A stretch of 64,000 nucleotides of DNA from Quinella sp. 2Q5 (lineage in GTDB: Bacteria; Bacillota; Negativicutes; Selenomonadales; Selenomonadaceae), in the NCBI GenBank assembly GCA_015206785.1, contig JADEZQ010000008.1, positions 1 through 64,000 of the forward strand, in the 5' to 3' direction. A program made the position numbers and the translations under genes. Positions 9,991 to 19,152 of this stretch are shown here, one piece after another. How positions within the stretch are numbered: the stretch's first letter is position 1; each line of letters begins with the position of its first letter. The notes under the pieces were generated by a model, which did not search any database, had not been told where the DNA came from, and worked only from the letters and a program-made list of their open reading frames with translations.

Positions 9991-11069
9991 GCCCCCTTAA
10001 AGTTTCTCATGTGTTCGATGAACTCGTCGAAGAGGCGCACGCTGTCATTGGGACCGGGCGCGGCTTCGGGGTGATATTGCACGCTGGTTATCGGCAAGGA
10101 CGTGTGGCGCACGCCCTCAACGGTGCCGTCGTTCAACGAGACGTGTGTAACTTGAATGGGCAGACCCTTAAGCGAGGCGGCGTCGACAGCGTAGCCGTGA
10201 TTCTGCGCGGTGATGGCGACTTTGCCGTTGAGCAGATTTTTGACGGGCTGATTGCAGCCGCGGTGCCCGAACTTGAGCTTGTAGGTGTTTGCGCCCATTG
10301 CCAGAGCCAGAATCTGATGCCCCAAACAAATTCCGAACAGCGGCCGCTTGTCGAGGAGCTTTTTGACTTCGGCGATGACGGTCGGCACGTCCTTGGGGTC
10401 GCCGGGGCCGTTCGACAGAAAAATTCCGTCGGGATTGAGCGCGAGAATTTCTTCGGCGGAAGTCTTGGCGGGCACCACCGTCACGCGGCAGTTGAGCTTG
10501 CGCAGCGCGTCCAAAATATTTCGCTTGATGCCAAAATCCATCGTCACGACGTAAAGAGAATTCTTGCCCGCGTCCAACGTGTAGCTGACGGGCGTGGTCA
10601 CCATCTCGACGACGTTCTTGCGCACGGGCAGAGCCATCATCTCATCGATTGTCGATTGCGAAGTGTATTCGCTGACGATAACGCCCTTCATCGTGCCGAC
10701 AGAACGAATCTTGCGCGTCAAGGCGCGGGTGTCCACGTCGTAGAGGCAGGGAATTTTCTCCGCCGTCAAAAATTCCGGCAGGGTCTTTTCCATCGACGAG
10801 CTTGACGGTTTGTCGCAAAGTTCACCGACGACGAGCCCGCCGACAAAACTTTTGCGGCTCTGGTTGAATTGTTTCGCCGTGCCGTAGTTGCCGACGATTG
10901 GATAGGTCAGCGTGACGATCTGCCGACAGTAGGACGGGTCGGTCAAAATTTCCTGATAGCCGGTCATGCCCGTGTTGAAGACAACTTCGCCCTCGGTCGT
11001 AGCATTCGAGCCGCCGAACAGTTGCCCGCGAAAGGTCGTGCCGTCTTGCAGTATCAGTTTCCCTTTCAA
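9987..11069 (-). CDS. carA: carbamoyl-phosphate synthase small subunit (glutaminase)
   Basis: CarA hydrolyses glutamine and channels ammonia to CarB. It has an N-terminal CPSase domain ([30 protein letters not shown]) and a C-terminal class-I glutamine amidotransferase domain with the nucleophile elbow [10 protein letters not shown] and the His/Glu pair in SVQYHPEA. I prefer the TTG at 11069, giving [10 protein letters not shown] like other CarA proteins and with AGGTGA 5 bases upstream. The ORF track's GTG at 11078 sits inside that Shine-Dalgarno sequence. The product is about 360 residues. Confidence 0.96.
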   Translation of the reverse strand: MKGKLILQDGTTFRGQLFGGSNATTEGEVVFNTGMTGYQEILTDPSYCRQIVTLTYPIVGNYGTAKQFNQSRKSFVGGLVVGELCDKPSSSSMEKTLPEFLTAEKIPCLYDVDTRALTRKIRSVGTMKGVIVSEYTSQSTIDEMMALPVRKNVVEMVTTPVSYTLDAGKNSLYVVTMDFGIKRNILDALRKLNCRVTVVPAKTSAEEILALNPDGIFLSNGPGDPKDVPTVIAEVKKLLDKRPLFGICLGHQILALAMGANTYKLKFGHRGCNQPVKNLLNGKVAITAQNHGYAVDAASLKGLPIQVTHVSLNDGTVEGVRHTSLPITSVQYHPEAAPGPNDSVRLFDEFIEHMRNFKGA

Positions 11070-11119
11070 AGCGTTCACCTACTAAGTCTCAAAAATTTTT
11101 GTTATACTGGCGCGGAAAG

Positions 11120-11147
11120 TTTATCACACGAAGCGCGGCGTTGTAAA
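11120..11147 (-). promoter_or_regulatory. possible promoter of carA-carB
   Basis: On the minus strand TTTACA, 16 bases, GATAAA. A perfect A5T5 tract lies between it and the start codon. No PyrR attenuator-like sequence is recognised in the short leader. Confidence 0.4.
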
Positions 11148-11179
11148 CGGTTGACGCTGTATACAAATCGCGGCACGGT

Positions 11180-12037
11180 TTACAGCCGCCCGACACGATA
11201 GCCGACGAACTTGGCCGCATCCCTGAAGATTGCGCCGAAGCAGTCGAGGGGATTTTTTTTTGCCAACGCCGCCAGCTTCATGAGGACGAATTTTTTTCCT
11301 GCGCCCTCCGCTGAACCGAACGTTTGACGAATCCACGGCTCCTGCGCGTGAAATTTTCCGATCTGCACGTAGCGACGAAATTCCTGCGCGGCGGTGAAGT
11401 TGTGCGAATGGAAGACCTGAGCTTGCGCCGCGTAAAAAATTTTCCGACCGCGCATCAACATCTTTGCCGCGACGAACATGTCTTCGCAAAGCGGCACGTT
11501 CTTCGGGAAGCCGCCGACCTCTTGCAACGCCGCGAGCCGATACGCCGCGAACGAGTTGGACGCGAACGCCGTCTTGAGCCCGAAAATTTTTCTGTCGTCG
11601 AACGAACGCAGTTGGCTCGTCGCGGGATAGTTGAACGCCCGAAGAAATTTCGCCTCCTCCGTTGCGTCGGCGTGGGGCAGCTGTCTGCCGTAGCTCATGC
11701 CGACCGTCGAGTCTTCCGCGAAAATTTTTACCAGCATTGCAAGCGCGTCGTCGTCGTGGAGCAAAACGTCCTGCGTCAGAAAAATTGCGACGTCGAGCGG
11801 CGAACGGCTCATCAGCGTTTCCAATGCCAGTTGACGCGTCGCGCCGTGGTTGAAAGTTTTTCGTTCGATGGTCAGCACGTCGAGCCCGAAGCTGCGTGCC
11901 AAATCCGCCGTGCCGTCCGTTGATTGCGAATCGACGATGAGTTTGGAAGTCGGCAACGATTGTGCGGCGAGCTGAACGAGCAGCGTGCGAAATTGTTCGC
12001 CGGCGTTGAGCGTCGGGATAATCAGTCCGAAGTTCAT
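11180..12037 (-). CDS. GT2 family glycosyltransferase (rhamnosyltransferase-like)
   Basis: A 285-residue GT-A fold enzyme. FGLIIPTLNAGEQF is the nucleotide-sugar binding start, VDSQSTDGTADLA the second motif, FLTQDVLLHDDDAL the metal-binding region in the TQD form seen in rhamnosyltransferases, and LCEDMFVAAKML the acceptor-side acidic motif. The C-terminus (HSHNFTAAQEFRRYVQIGKFHA) also resembles O-antigen rhamnosyltransferases. The likely job is surface polysaccharide assembly at the inner face of the membrane; donor and acceptor are not readable. The ATG at 12037 is preferred because GAGGTG lies just before it, overlapping the end of the carboxypeptidase gene; the tracked GTG at 12043 is inside that site. 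Confidence 0.85.
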   Translation of the reverse strand: MNFGLIIPTLNAGEQFRTLLVQLAAQSLPTSKLIVDSQSTDGTADLARSFGLDVLTIERKTFNHGATRQLALETLMSRSPLDVAIFLTQDVLLHDDDALAMLVKIFAEDSTVGMSYGRQLPHADATEEAKFLRAFNYPATSQLRSFDDRKIFGLKTAFASNSFAAYRLAALQEVGGFPKNVPLCEDMFVAAKMLMRGRKIFYAAQAQVFHSHNFTAAQEFRRYVQIGKFHAQEPWIRQTFGSAEGAGKKFVLMKLAALAKKNPLDCFGAIFRDAAKFVGYRVGRL

Positions 12038-12044
12038 GAGCACC

Positions 12045-13178
12045 TCACATCACAAGCGACAGGATAGCCACGATGATTGAGCCGAAGCTGAAGCCGCGGG
12101 GGACGTCCTCTTTGGCGACGAGCGGCACGCGTGCGACGGGCTTGCCGTCATAGCGAAGAACTGCCGTGCCCAAAACTTTGCCGGCCTCAATCTCGGCGTC
12201 GACGATGCGCGGAAGGTCATAGGTCACGCTCAAAAGTTTGGGGTCTTCGCCGGGCATGAGCGGGAAGCTGAAGTCGTCATCAATGCCCACGCGAACAGTC
12301 GCCTGTTTGCCGCCGCGCACGAAGACGTTTTTGTTGGATCGGTCCTTGTGAATGGCGTCGACCATGCGCACGCGTTCAAAGCCGAAGTCGAACATGTTCG
12401 CCGCGTCATCAAAGCGCGTGTCCTGATCCGCCGAACGCATGACGATTGCAATGAGCTCGACGCCGTCGCGTTTGGCAGAGGCAGCAAGACATCCGCCCGC
12501 CGCTTGAGTCCAGCCGGTCTTGATTCCGTTGGCACCCTTGTACTTGCCAAGCAGATGGTTCGTGTTGTTGAGCTCAGCCCATTTGTCTTTGGGCTTGAGC
12601 CAACGAATGGACGTGCGTTGCGTCTCGACCAGCTTGCGGAAGTCGGCGTTCTTCATGCAGCTCACGGCGATGCGTGCCATATCCGCGGCGGTGGAGTAAT
12701 GATTCGGCGCGGGCAATCCGTTCGGGTTGGCGAAGTGCGAATCTTTGCAGCCGATGGACTTTGCGCGCTCGTTCATCATCTCGGCGAAGCCCTGAACGTT
12801 TCCGCCGACAGCCTGAGCCAGAGCAACCGCCCCGCCGTTTTCAGAGACCAACATCACCGCGGTCATCATGTCCCACGCGCTAAGGATGTCGCCTTCGCCC
12901 CAAGCAAGCGTGTTGTCCTCGGTGTAGATTGTCGCGCGACTGACCGGCACCTCGTCCGTCGGCTTGAGATGTTCAAGCGCAAGCAGACACGTCAACATTT
13001 TGGTCATGGACGCGGGCTCACGTCGGGCGTCGGAATTTCTTTCGTAGAGTATGCGCCCCGTCGAAGCCTCAACCAAAACCGCCGCGTCCGCAGAAATTTT
13101 CGGCTCGTCCGCCGCCTGAACGACCGCGTTCAACATCAGCAACGCCGCGCAGATTGTCACCGCGAAAAAATTTTTCAT
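12045..13178 (-). CDS. dacF: D-alanyl-D-alanine carboxypeptidase (PBP5/DacF type)
   Basis: A serine-type carboxypeptidase that trims the terminal D-Ala of peptidoglycan stem peptides outside the inner membrane. The 377-residue protein has a Sec signal peptide (ending VVQAADEP), then the three penicillin-binding motifs: SMTK (SxxK, about residue 57), SEN (SxN, about 112) and KTGWT (KTG, about 221). A PBP5 C-terminal beta domain follows (KQATVRVGIDDDF). The last 15 residues are hydrophobic, which would anchor it to the membrane. The GT2 gene follows directly, suggesting a shared envelope transcript. The symbol dacF is by family resemblance. Confidence 0.93.
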   Translation of the reverse strand: MKNFFAVTICAALLMLNAVVQAADEPKISADAAVLVEASTGRILYERNSDARREPASMTKMLTCLLALEHLKPTDEVPVSRATIYTEDNTLAWGEGDILSAWDMMTAVMLVSENGGAVALAQAVGGNVQGFAEMMNERAKSIGCKDSHFANPNGLPAPNHYSTAADMARIAVSCMKNADFRKLVETQRTSIRWLKPKDKWAELNNTNHLLGKYKGANGIKTGWTQAAGGCLAASAKRDGVELIAIVMRSADQDTRFDDAANMFDFGFERVRMVDAIHKDRSNKNVFVRGGKQATVRVGIDDDFSFPLMPGEDPKLLSVTYDLPRIVDAEIEAGKVLGTAVLRYDGKPVARVPLVAKEDVPRGFSFGSIIVAILSLVM

Positions 13179-13195
13179 GTCTCCACCTCGCTACG

Positions 13196-13223
13196 AAAAA
13201 AGCCCCCGCACTCGACGGAGGCT
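13196..13223 (-). terminator. intrinsic terminator of tRNA-Pro
   Basis: AGCCTCCG pairs with CGGGGGCT around TCGAGTG, followed by T residues on the minus strand, 17 bases after the tRNA 3' end. Confidence 0.85.
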
Positions 13224-13239
13224 TTGGGGATTTCGTTAT

Positions 13240-13316
13240 TGGTCGGAACGACGAGACTTGAACTCACGACCTCTTCCACCCCAAGGAAGCGCTCTACCAA
13301 ACTGAGCTACGTCCCG
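13240..13316 (-). tRNA. tRNA-Pro (anticodon GGG), CCA encoded
   Basis: The minus strand folds into a full cloverleaf. The acceptor stem CGGGACG pairs with CGTTCCG (one G-T). The D arm is AGCTCAGTTTGGTAGAGC. The anticodon stem CTTCC/GGAAG holds loop TTGGGGT, so the anticodon is GGG (codon CCC). The T arm contains GTTCAAGTC, and A-CCA is encoded at the 3' end. It has its own promoter and terminator. Confidence 0.95.
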
Positions 13317-13326
13317 AACGGCTGTT

Positions 13327-13355
13327 ACTGTAGCACAGCGGAAAAATTTTTGCAA
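13327..13355 (-). promoter_or_regulatory. promoter of tRNA-Pro
   Basis: On the minus strand TTGCAA, 17 bases, TACAGT. The spacer begins AAATTTTT, one of several promoters here with an A/T tract beside the -35 box. Confidence 0.6.
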
Positions 13356-13372
13356 GCACTTTTTTTCGGCGG

Positions 13373-14257
13373 TCACTGCAGAGCCTTGATGAGCGTGACG
13401 GTATTGTTCAACATGCGGTCGACGTAGTCCAGAAGATTTTCGGGCTTAGCCTCGCCGGTGACGATTGGGTCAAGCTCAAAAATTTTCGCGCCGGTCTCGC
13501 GGGCGATGGTCTCTGCGGCTTTTGGGGAATACTGCGGCTCGGTGAAGATGACTTTATTCGGCAGCGTGTTAAGCTTGTCGATGGTCTCTGCAAGCTCCTG
13601 CGGCGTCGGCTCAGTGCCAGGCTCGCGTTCGATGACGGCGACGATGTTCAAGCCGAATTCTGCCGCAAAATACGGGAACGCCTCGTGGAAGGTGACGATG
13701 TCTTTGTTGGGCAACATCTCCAGCGACATATGCATTTCGTCGCGCAGGGTCGTCAGCTCATCGACGTAGTCCAAGGTGTGGCGTTTGTATTTTTCGGCGC
13801 GGGCAGGATCAAGTTCGCACAACTTGGAGTTGATGTTCTTGACCTGCGCAATCGAATAGGTGATGCTCGTCCAGACGTGGGGATTGGGCTCGCCGTCTTC
13901 CATGATGGGTGTTATGTCGGGCGTGTCGGAAGCGTCGATGATCTTCAGGTTCGGGTTCTCGGCGGTGACTTTGTCGAGGAAGCTCTCCATGCCCAAGCCG
14001 TTGACGACGAGAATGTCCGCGCCCTCAAGGTTCTTCATGTCTTCGGGCGTCAGCTGATAATCGTGCAAGCAACCGGTCTGCGGCGGCGTCAGGTTCACGA
14101 CCTCAACGCCTTCGACGCCGCGGGTGATGTTCATCACGTCCAGATACATCGGGTAGAACGACGTGACAATCTTCAACGTGCCGTCGTCTTTCTTTTCGGA
14201 GCCGCAACCCGTCAGCATGAGCGTCAGCAAAATCAGCGCGACAAAAATTTTTTTCAT
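13373..14257 (-). CDS. znuA: zinc/manganese ABC transporter substrate-binding lipoprotein (ZnuA/AdcA family)
   Basis: A 294-residue lipoprotein (MKKIFVALILLTLMLTGC) with the cluster A-I metal-binding fold: IVTSFYPMYLDVMNI at the start of the mature part, then candidate ligands in GCLHDYQLTPED, PNPHVWTS and FHEAFPYFAAEFGL, and a late acidic residue in FTEPQYSP. It would capture Zn2+ or Mn2+ outside the inner membrane and hand it to a ZnuB permease. No permease is beside it; a ZnuC-like ATPase lies 11 kb away. The ATG at 14257 has AAAGGTG 6 bases upstream; the tracked GTG overlaps that site. It follows the permuted family-3 binding protein by 12 bases. Confidence 0.88.
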   Translation of the reverse strand: MKKIFVALILLTLMLTGCGSEKKDDGTLKIVTSFYPMYLDVMNITRGVEGVEVVNLTPPQTGCLHDYQLTPEDMKNLEGADILVVNGLGMESFLDKVTAENPNLKIIDASDTPDITPIMEDGEPNPHVWTSITYSIAQVKNINSKLCELDPARAEKYKRHTLDYVDELTTLRDEMHMSLEMLPNKDIVTFHEAFPYFAAEFGLNIVAVIEREPGTEPTPQELAETIDKLNTLPNKVIFTEPQYSPKAAETIARETGAKIFELDPIVTGEAKPENLLDYVDRMLNNTVTLIKALQ

Positions 14258-14269
14258 GTCAATCACCTT

Positions 14270-15064
14270 TCAAAAGCCCGCGCCCAAATTAGACAGGTTA
14301 ACATTGACGACGATGTCCTGATAGTATGGGGCAGTGACGGCGACGCCGGCGGGTGTGTCAAAATTTTTCGGGCGGGAATCGTCTTCGGGCACAACGACCC
14401 AAAAGATGGCGTCCACTTCCCCCGACGTGAGAGCCGTCGCACGTGCCGCGCTGTCAAGCTGAATCAGCTCAATGTTCTCGTGAAGTCGTTTGGCAATTTC
14501 GGCGAGGACGGCGGTGTTGAATCCGGCGGGCGTGCCGTCAGCCAAAACCAAATCCAACGGCGGCAAGTCGCCCGTCACGCCAACGCGAATCGTCCTTGCG
14601 CCGTCGAAGGTCGGTATCGGCACGGCCGTCGGCGGCAACTTCAGTTCGCGGATAAATTTTTTCGTGATCTCGTCAAGCGTGCCGTCCGCCTTCATCGCGT
14701 TAATCGCCTCGTCAAGAGAATTTTTCAACGCGACGTCGTCTTCACGCACCGCCAAACAAAAATTGTCCGTCAGAGCGGTCGTGCGCTGTTCGTCGGAAAT
14801 TTTGAAGTCCGCGTCGGTTTCCGACATGTACTTGGCGACGATTCCATAGGTCTGAATGCTGTTGATCTGCTGCGCCTTCAACGCCATCTGCATTGAGTTG
14901 AAGTTGTCGTAGAAACTTATTTCGTCGCCAGAAATTTTTGCGGCTTGTTCGGGCGTGGAATTCAGCTGCGTCAGCGTGCCGACCTTGACGGTCTTATCGT
15001 TCGATGAGCCGCAACCCGTCAGCATAAGCGTCAGCACAATCAGCGCGGTAAAAATTTTTTTCAT
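14270..15064 (-). CDS. family-3 (amino-acid type) solute-binding lipoprotein with circularly permuted half-domains
   Basis: The lipoprotein of 264 residues starts at 15064 (MKKIFTALIVLTLMLTGC); the ORF track's 69-residue N-terminal extension is read-through from the aminotransferase region. Family-3 proteins normally begin with a VGxxxxYPPF...G.D half and end with an AV...L...LN.A...L..DG half. Here the order is reversed: residues about 25-150 carry the usual C-terminal features (FCLAVREDDVALKNSLDEAI, MKADGTLDEITKKF), and residues about 165-260 carry the usual N-terminal ones (IRVGVTGDLPPLDLVLADG, PAGFNTAVLAEIAKRL, SGEVDAIFW). The total length equals one ordinary binding protein, so permutation is more likely than fusion. 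It is a paralogue of the protein at 22832-23704. The ligand is unknown and no permease is nearby. Confidence 0.8.
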   Translation of the reverse strand: MKKIFTALIVLTLMLTGCGSSNDKTVKVGTLTQLNSTPEQAAKISGDEISFYDNFNSMQMALKAQQINSIQTYGIVAKYMSETDADFKISDEQRTTALTDNFCLAVREDDVALKNSLDEAINAMKADGTLDEITKKFIRELKLPPTAVPIPTFDGARTIRVGVTGDLPPLDLVLADGTPAGFNTAVLAEIAKRLHENIELIQLDSAARATALTSGEVDAIFWVVVPEDDSRPKNFDTPAGVAVTAPYYQDIVVNVNLSNLGAGF

Positions 15065-15068
15065 AAGC

Positions 15069-16253
15069 TCAGCCTCGATACTCAGCCGCCAACTTCTTGA
15101 ACAGCGGCAACGAACGTTGAATGGTGTCGGTCTTGATGCAGTAAGCCGCGCGGAAATATCCCGGCGCACCGAAATCCGCACCCGGCACCAGAAGCAAGTC
15201 GTACTTCTTGGCGCGCTCGCAGAAGGCGTAGTCGTCCTCCTCCAGAGCCTTCGGGAAGAGATAGAACGCACCCTGCGGCTTGACGCATTTGAAGCCCGCG
15301 TCGATAAGCCCGTTATAGAGCAGCATGCCGTTGCGTTCGTAGGGTGTGACGTCGACGGCTTTGCCCGCGCAGCGTGCGATGACCATCTGCCACAGGCTCG
15401 GTGCGTTGACGTGCGTCAAAACTCTGGCGGCACCCGCCACAGCTCCGAAGGTCTCGTTGAAGTTGTCCACGGCGTTGGGAACGACGATGTAACCAATGCG
15501 CTCGCCAGGCAATGAAAAACTTTTGCTGTACGAATAGCAGATGAGCGTGTTGAAGTAGAATTTCGTCAGCCACGGAACTTCCACGCCGTAAGCAAGCTCG
15601 CGATAGGGCTCGTCGCTGATGAGGAAGATTCTTTGCCCGTACTGGGTGAAGCGACGCTTGAGTATGTCAGCCAACTTCGTGAGCGTCTCGCGGGAATAGA
15701 CCGCGCCGCTGGGATTGTTCGGGCTGTTGATGATGACTGCTTTGGTCTTGGGCGAAAGTTTCCGGCTGAAATCGTCGAAGTCAATCTGCCAATCTTGCGG
15801 GCGAGGACGAACGACTTTGAGCTCGGCACCGACGGACTCGACGAAAACTTTGTATTCGGGGAAATACGGCGCGAAGGTTATAAACTCGTCGCCGGGCTCC
15901 GCCAAAGCCTTGAAGCAAATCGTAATAGCCGCCGCCGCGCCGCTCGTGATGAAAATATTTTTCCCGCTGAAGTGCGTGTCGAATCGGCGATTGAGGCTCT
16001 CGGCTATTGCCTCGCGGACGGAAGGCTTGCCCGGCGCGACAGTGTAGCCGTGCACGTCGGCGGACGGATAGCTGCGCAGAATGTCGACGGCGGCGTCGCG
16101 GACGAAGTTTGGCGTCGGAATGTTCGGGTTGCCCAGGCTGAAGTCGAAAATATTTTCTTCGCCGACCTCAGCGGCTCGCATGCGCCCGTACTCGAAAATC
16201 GTGCGAATGGTGGACTTCTTCGTGCCCAGCTCATACATCTTGGCTGATACCAT
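15069..16253 (-). CDS. PLP-dependent aminotransferase (class I/II)
   Basis: A fold-type I aminotransferase of 394 residues. The start MVSAKMYELGTKKSTIR with AAGGAG upstream matches a well-known Clostridia/Negativicutes family. Motifs: FDFSLGNPNIPTP, VHGYTVAPGKPSVREAIA, ITSGAAAAITICFKAL, VIINSPNNPSG (Asn of the PLP pocket), LISDEPYREL (Asp/Tyr), YSYSKSFSLPGERIGY (Lys Schiff base) and the C-terminal Arg region GYFRAAYCI. The amino donor is probably aspartate or another common amino acid, but this cannot be fixed from sequence. It lies in a minus-strand run; the permuted binding protein starts 4 bases after its stop. Confidence 0.9.
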   Translation of the reverse strand: MVSAKMYELGTKKSTIRTIFEYGRMRAAEVGEENIFDFSLGNPNIPTPNFVRDAAVDILRSYPSADVHGYTVAPGKPSVREAIAESLNRRFDTHFSGKNIFITSGAAAAITICFKALAEPGDEFITFAPYFPEYKVFVESVGAELKVVRPRPQDWQIDFDDFSRKLSPKTKAVIINSPNNPSGAVYSRETLTKLADILKRRFTQYGQRIFLISDEPYRELAYGVEVPWLTKFYFNTLICYSYSKSFSLPGERIGYIVVPNAVDNFNETFGAVAGAARVLTHVNAPSLWQMVIARCAGKAVDVTPYERNGMLLYNGLIDAGFKCVKPQGAFYLFPKALEEDDYAFCERAKKYDLLLVPGADFGAPGYFRAAYCIKTDTIQRSLPLFKKLAAEYRG

Positions 16254-16258
16254 GAAAA

Positions 16259-17287
16259 TCACTCCTTGCGTGTTAAACGATTGATTGCCGCTTCCAACTC
16301 GGAAAGCTTTGCCTGTTGCGCGTCGATGACGGTGAGGAACAGCGGCACCGTCGCCGAAACGTTGCCCGTGGAAAATTCGCCGTGAAAAATTTCATACATC
16401 TCTTGGGCGGAAAGTTGAGCTCGCGCCGACGCCGTGCGATAGAGGAACGTGTTGAGCAAATATTTCTGCGCGACGAACAACAGGAACGGCTCGGACTGCA
16501 GCAGCGGAATTTTTTTCGACAGCGCGTGCACAGCTTCCATGCCGTTGACGGCGTCTCGTGCGCACGCGGAGATTTGTTTTCGGGCGGAACGTTGCTTGAG
16601 CGTCACCGACTCGGCATTGGCGCGATAGAAGTACAGCGGAATCGGCAGGCGCAAAAATCTTTCGGCGCACCAGGCAACGTGAATCGACCAGAGAAAATCT
16701 TCGCCCGACGTTATCTGCGGGAAGGCGACGGCGTTTTCGGTCAAAAGCTTCCTCGCGACGAACTTCATGTACGCCATGTGGAAGAGGCCGTTGATTTGGC
16801 GGCGGCAAAGTTCCACGTGCTCCCCGACGGTCAAAGTCATCTCGTCGTTCGGATTGTTCGCGGTCTCCTCGTCGGTCATGAAGTCGACGGTGCCGTCAGC
16901 GTTGTACATGTAATATTTCGGCGTGTAGACGACGTCGGCTTTGGCATTGGTCGCGGCGGCGTAGAGAATCTCCAGCGCGGTCTCCACGACGAAATCGTCA
17001 GCGTCGGCGAAGAAAACGTATTCGCCGCGTGCAAGCTCCAGCCCGATGTTCCTGGGCAATGCCGCGCCGCCCGAATTCGTTTCCGTCTGCATGAGCTTGA
17101 GCCGCCCGCCAAACTGTTCGCGAAAACTTTCGGCAACGGCGACGGAGTTGTCAGTCGAGCAATCGTCCACGACAATCAATTCAAAGTCCGTGAACGTCTG
17201 CGTCAAAAAACTCTTCAGGCACGCGCCGATAAATCGTTCGGCGTTGAACACGGGAACGATAACGCTCACAGCGGGAAAATTTTTCAT
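16259..17287 (-). CDS. GT2 family glycosyltransferase
   Basis: A 342-residue processive-type GT-A enzyme: VSVIVPVFNAERFIGACLKSFL, VVDDCSTDNSVAVAESF, GGAALPRNIGLELARGEYVFFADADDFV (the DAD metal motif) and GEDFLWSIHVAWCAE in the acceptor domain. It probably adds a sugar to a lipopolysaccharide core, capsule or glycolipid. It is preceded by the phosphoethanolamine transferase gene (stop 5 bases upstream, GAGGAG overlapping it) and followed closely by the aminotransferase, so the three are likely one transcript. Confidence 0.9.
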   Translation of the reverse strand: MKNFPAVSVIVPVFNAERFIGACLKSFLTQTFTDFELIVVDDCSTDNSVAVAESFREQFGGRLKLMQTETNSGGAALPRNIGLELARGEYVFFADADDFVVETALEILYAAATNAKADVVYTPKYYMYNADGTVDFMTDEETANNPNDEMTLTVGEHVELCRRQINGLFHMAYMKFVARKLLTENAVAFPQITSGEDFLWSIHVAWCAERFLRLPIPLYFYRANAESVTLKQRSARKQISACARDAVNGMEAVHALSKKIPLLQSEPFLLFVAQKYLLNTFLYRTASARAQLSAQEMYEIFHGEFSTGNVSATVPLFLTVIDAQQAKLSELEAAINRLTRKE

Positions 17288-17291
17288 GAGA

Positions 17292-19148
17292 TCACTCCTC
17301 GTCTTCGGTCAGTTTGTGTTGCCCAAGCATCGTCGTCAAAGTCTCGCGGGTGAAGCTGTATTCGGCGGCGGAAAAATCCTGCGCGGGGTCGTAGCGATTG
17401 GATTTCGCGTTGATGATTCCGCAGAAGGTGTCGTAGAACATGTCGTTGGTGAAGTAGCCGGCGCGGCGGCTCTCAAGCGCGGCGACACGGTCGGGAAAAA
17501 TTTTTTCATACGCCGGCGAAAAATACATGAACATCGGCACGCGCAACATCTCGAAGCGGAAGACGTCGGGGTTGTGAGAAATCTCCAAGTCCTCGCCGTG
17601 GTCAGAGAAGTAGATCATCGCCTGCAGGTTGAGATTCGTCCGCGCGTAATCGAAAATCTTCGACAGGACGTAATCGGTATAGAGGATTGAATTTGCGTAG
17701 CTCGGTGCCGCAAGCATCATGCCGGTGCCGTCGCGGGTCACCCACTTTTTGAAGCGGCGCGGGTAGCGGCTGTTGTAATAGATGTGGCTGCCCATCAGGT
17801 GGAAGACGACGAAATTGTTTTCGTTCGGGTCGATGCGGTCGAAAAATTTCAGCAGAACTTCGTCTTCCAGCTCGCTGAAGTCAAAGGCGTCGTCCGTCCA
17901 ATCGGAAACGTCAGCGGTCTTGGCAACGAGAGTTATCGCGCTGTCGAATTCGCCGTAGCGTCCTTGGTTGCTGAACCAGTAGGTTTTGTAGCCGGCTTTG
18001 CGTGCGGCGTCGACAATCGATACGGACTCGAAAAATTCTTTGGCGTTGTATTGGCTCTGTTCAGTCAGCGCGCGTTGCAAGACGGGCACAGTCTGCGTCC
18101 ACGAGGCGTAAACGTTATCGAAGATGATAAACTTCCCGTCGGTAGCCGTCAAGGCGGGCGTGTTGTCGTCGGCTTGAACGTAGTCGGGATTGATGACGGC
18201 GTCGGCGGGCAACGGCGGCGTCGGAAAATTTTTCGCGAGTTTGCTGTCGAGCCAGGGCGTGTCGTCGAACGGGAAGGCGGGGTTATAGGCGTGCATGTAG
18301 GTCCGGCTCGCACTCTCACCTATGACGAAAATCACCGTGCCGTTCAATTTGGCGGGCAAGGTCTGCGTGGCGTCGATGTCAAGGTCGGCAAGACGCGCGG
18401 CGCGGTCTTCGCTGTAACGTTGGGTCTGCGCGGCGTAGTCGGTCACCGTTTTCCACAAGCCTGCCATAGACGTCTGCGGCGCGTAGAAAATCAGCGCGGC
18501 GAAACTTGCGAACATTGCAATGGCGGCGGCGGCAGTGTGCTCCGTGTCGAAGGTCAGCCGTCGTAAAAATTTTTCGTGAGACTTGTACGTCAGCCGCAAA
18601 AAAAATCCGACGAGCAACACGATCATCAACGCCGTCGGCAATCCAATCATCGCGCGGATAAATTCGCCCGCCTCGTGCCAATTGGTCAGGTACAGAGCCA
18701 TCAGCGACGCCGGCGACAGGCAATGCCACGTCATGCAGTAATAGACGACCTCCACGAGCGGCACCAGCCAGCAGATTAAATTCAGCGCGGCAATCGTCAG
18801 CGGCGCACGGAAAGTTATCAGCGCGGCGGTGAGGAAGACGAACATCGCCGTGCCGACCGCGAAGTCGTAGTATATCAGCGACATGAACCACTGCCTTTGA
18901 TATGTCCACGTGTACAGCAGAGGGAACGTCATCAGCCACGCCAGCCCCGTCAAAAAGTTCGGCAGGTGTTGGCGGTTGAAAAGCTCCGCCCCCGCGGCGA
19001 ACTGAATCAGCCACAGCATTGCAATCGTCGCGGGTATGGGCGGCAGGAAGTATTGTGGCGCGGCGGGCTGCCCGATGTCGATGTAAAACACTTCGCCCAG
19101 GTAATAGTACAGCGCGGCGCACAGCAAAAATTTTTTCGTGTCAGTCAT
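17292..19148 (-). CDS. phosphoethanolamine transferase-like membrane sulfatase-fold enzyme (EptA/CptA family)
   Basis: About 618 residues: roughly five transmembrane helices in the first 190 residues, then a periplasmic alkaline-phosphatase/sulfatase domain. The nucleophile region reads VIFVIGESASRTYMHAYNP, where EptA and CptA have GET or GEST. The metal site FSDHGEDL is intact, with FHLMGSH and RVPMFMYFS also present. The family transfers phosphoethanolamine from phosphatidylethanolamine to lipid A or LPS core, which fits an organism with an outer membrane. Whether Ser replaces the usual Thr nucleophile is an inference. The start is the ATG at 19148, 4 bases after the transporter stop; the tracked TTG start overlaps that stop. 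Confidence 0.85.
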   Translation of the reverse strand: MTDTKKFLLCAALYYYLGEVFYIDIGQPAAPQYFLPPIPATIAMLWLIQFAAGAELFNRQHLPNFLTGLAWLMTFPLLYTWTYQRQWFMSLIYYDFAVGTAMFVFLTAALITFRAPLTIAALNLICWLVPLVEVVYYCMTWHCLSPASLMALYLTNWHEAGEFIRAMIGLPTALMIVLLVGFFLRLTYKSHEKFLRRLTFDTEHTAAAAIAMFASFAALIFYAPQTSMAGLWKTVTDYAAQTQRYSEDRAARLADLDIDATQTLPAKLNGTVIFVIGESASRTYMHAYNPAFPFDDTPWLDSKLAKNFPTPPLPADAVINPDYVQADDNTPALTATDGKFIIFDNVYASWTQTVPVLQRALTEQSQYNAKEFFESVSIVDAARKAGYKTYWFSNQGRYGEFDSAITLVAKTADVSDWTDDAFDFSELEDEVLLKFFDRIDPNENNFVVFHLMGSHIYYNSRYPRRFKKWVTRDGTGMMLAAPSYANSILYTDYVLSKIFDYARTNLNLQAMIYFSDHGEDLEISHNPDVFRFEMLRVPMFMYFSPAYEKIFPDRVAALESRRAGYFTNDMFYDTFCGIINAKSNRYDPAQDFSAAEYSFTRETLTTMLGQHKLTEDEE

Positions 19149-19152
19149 TTTC

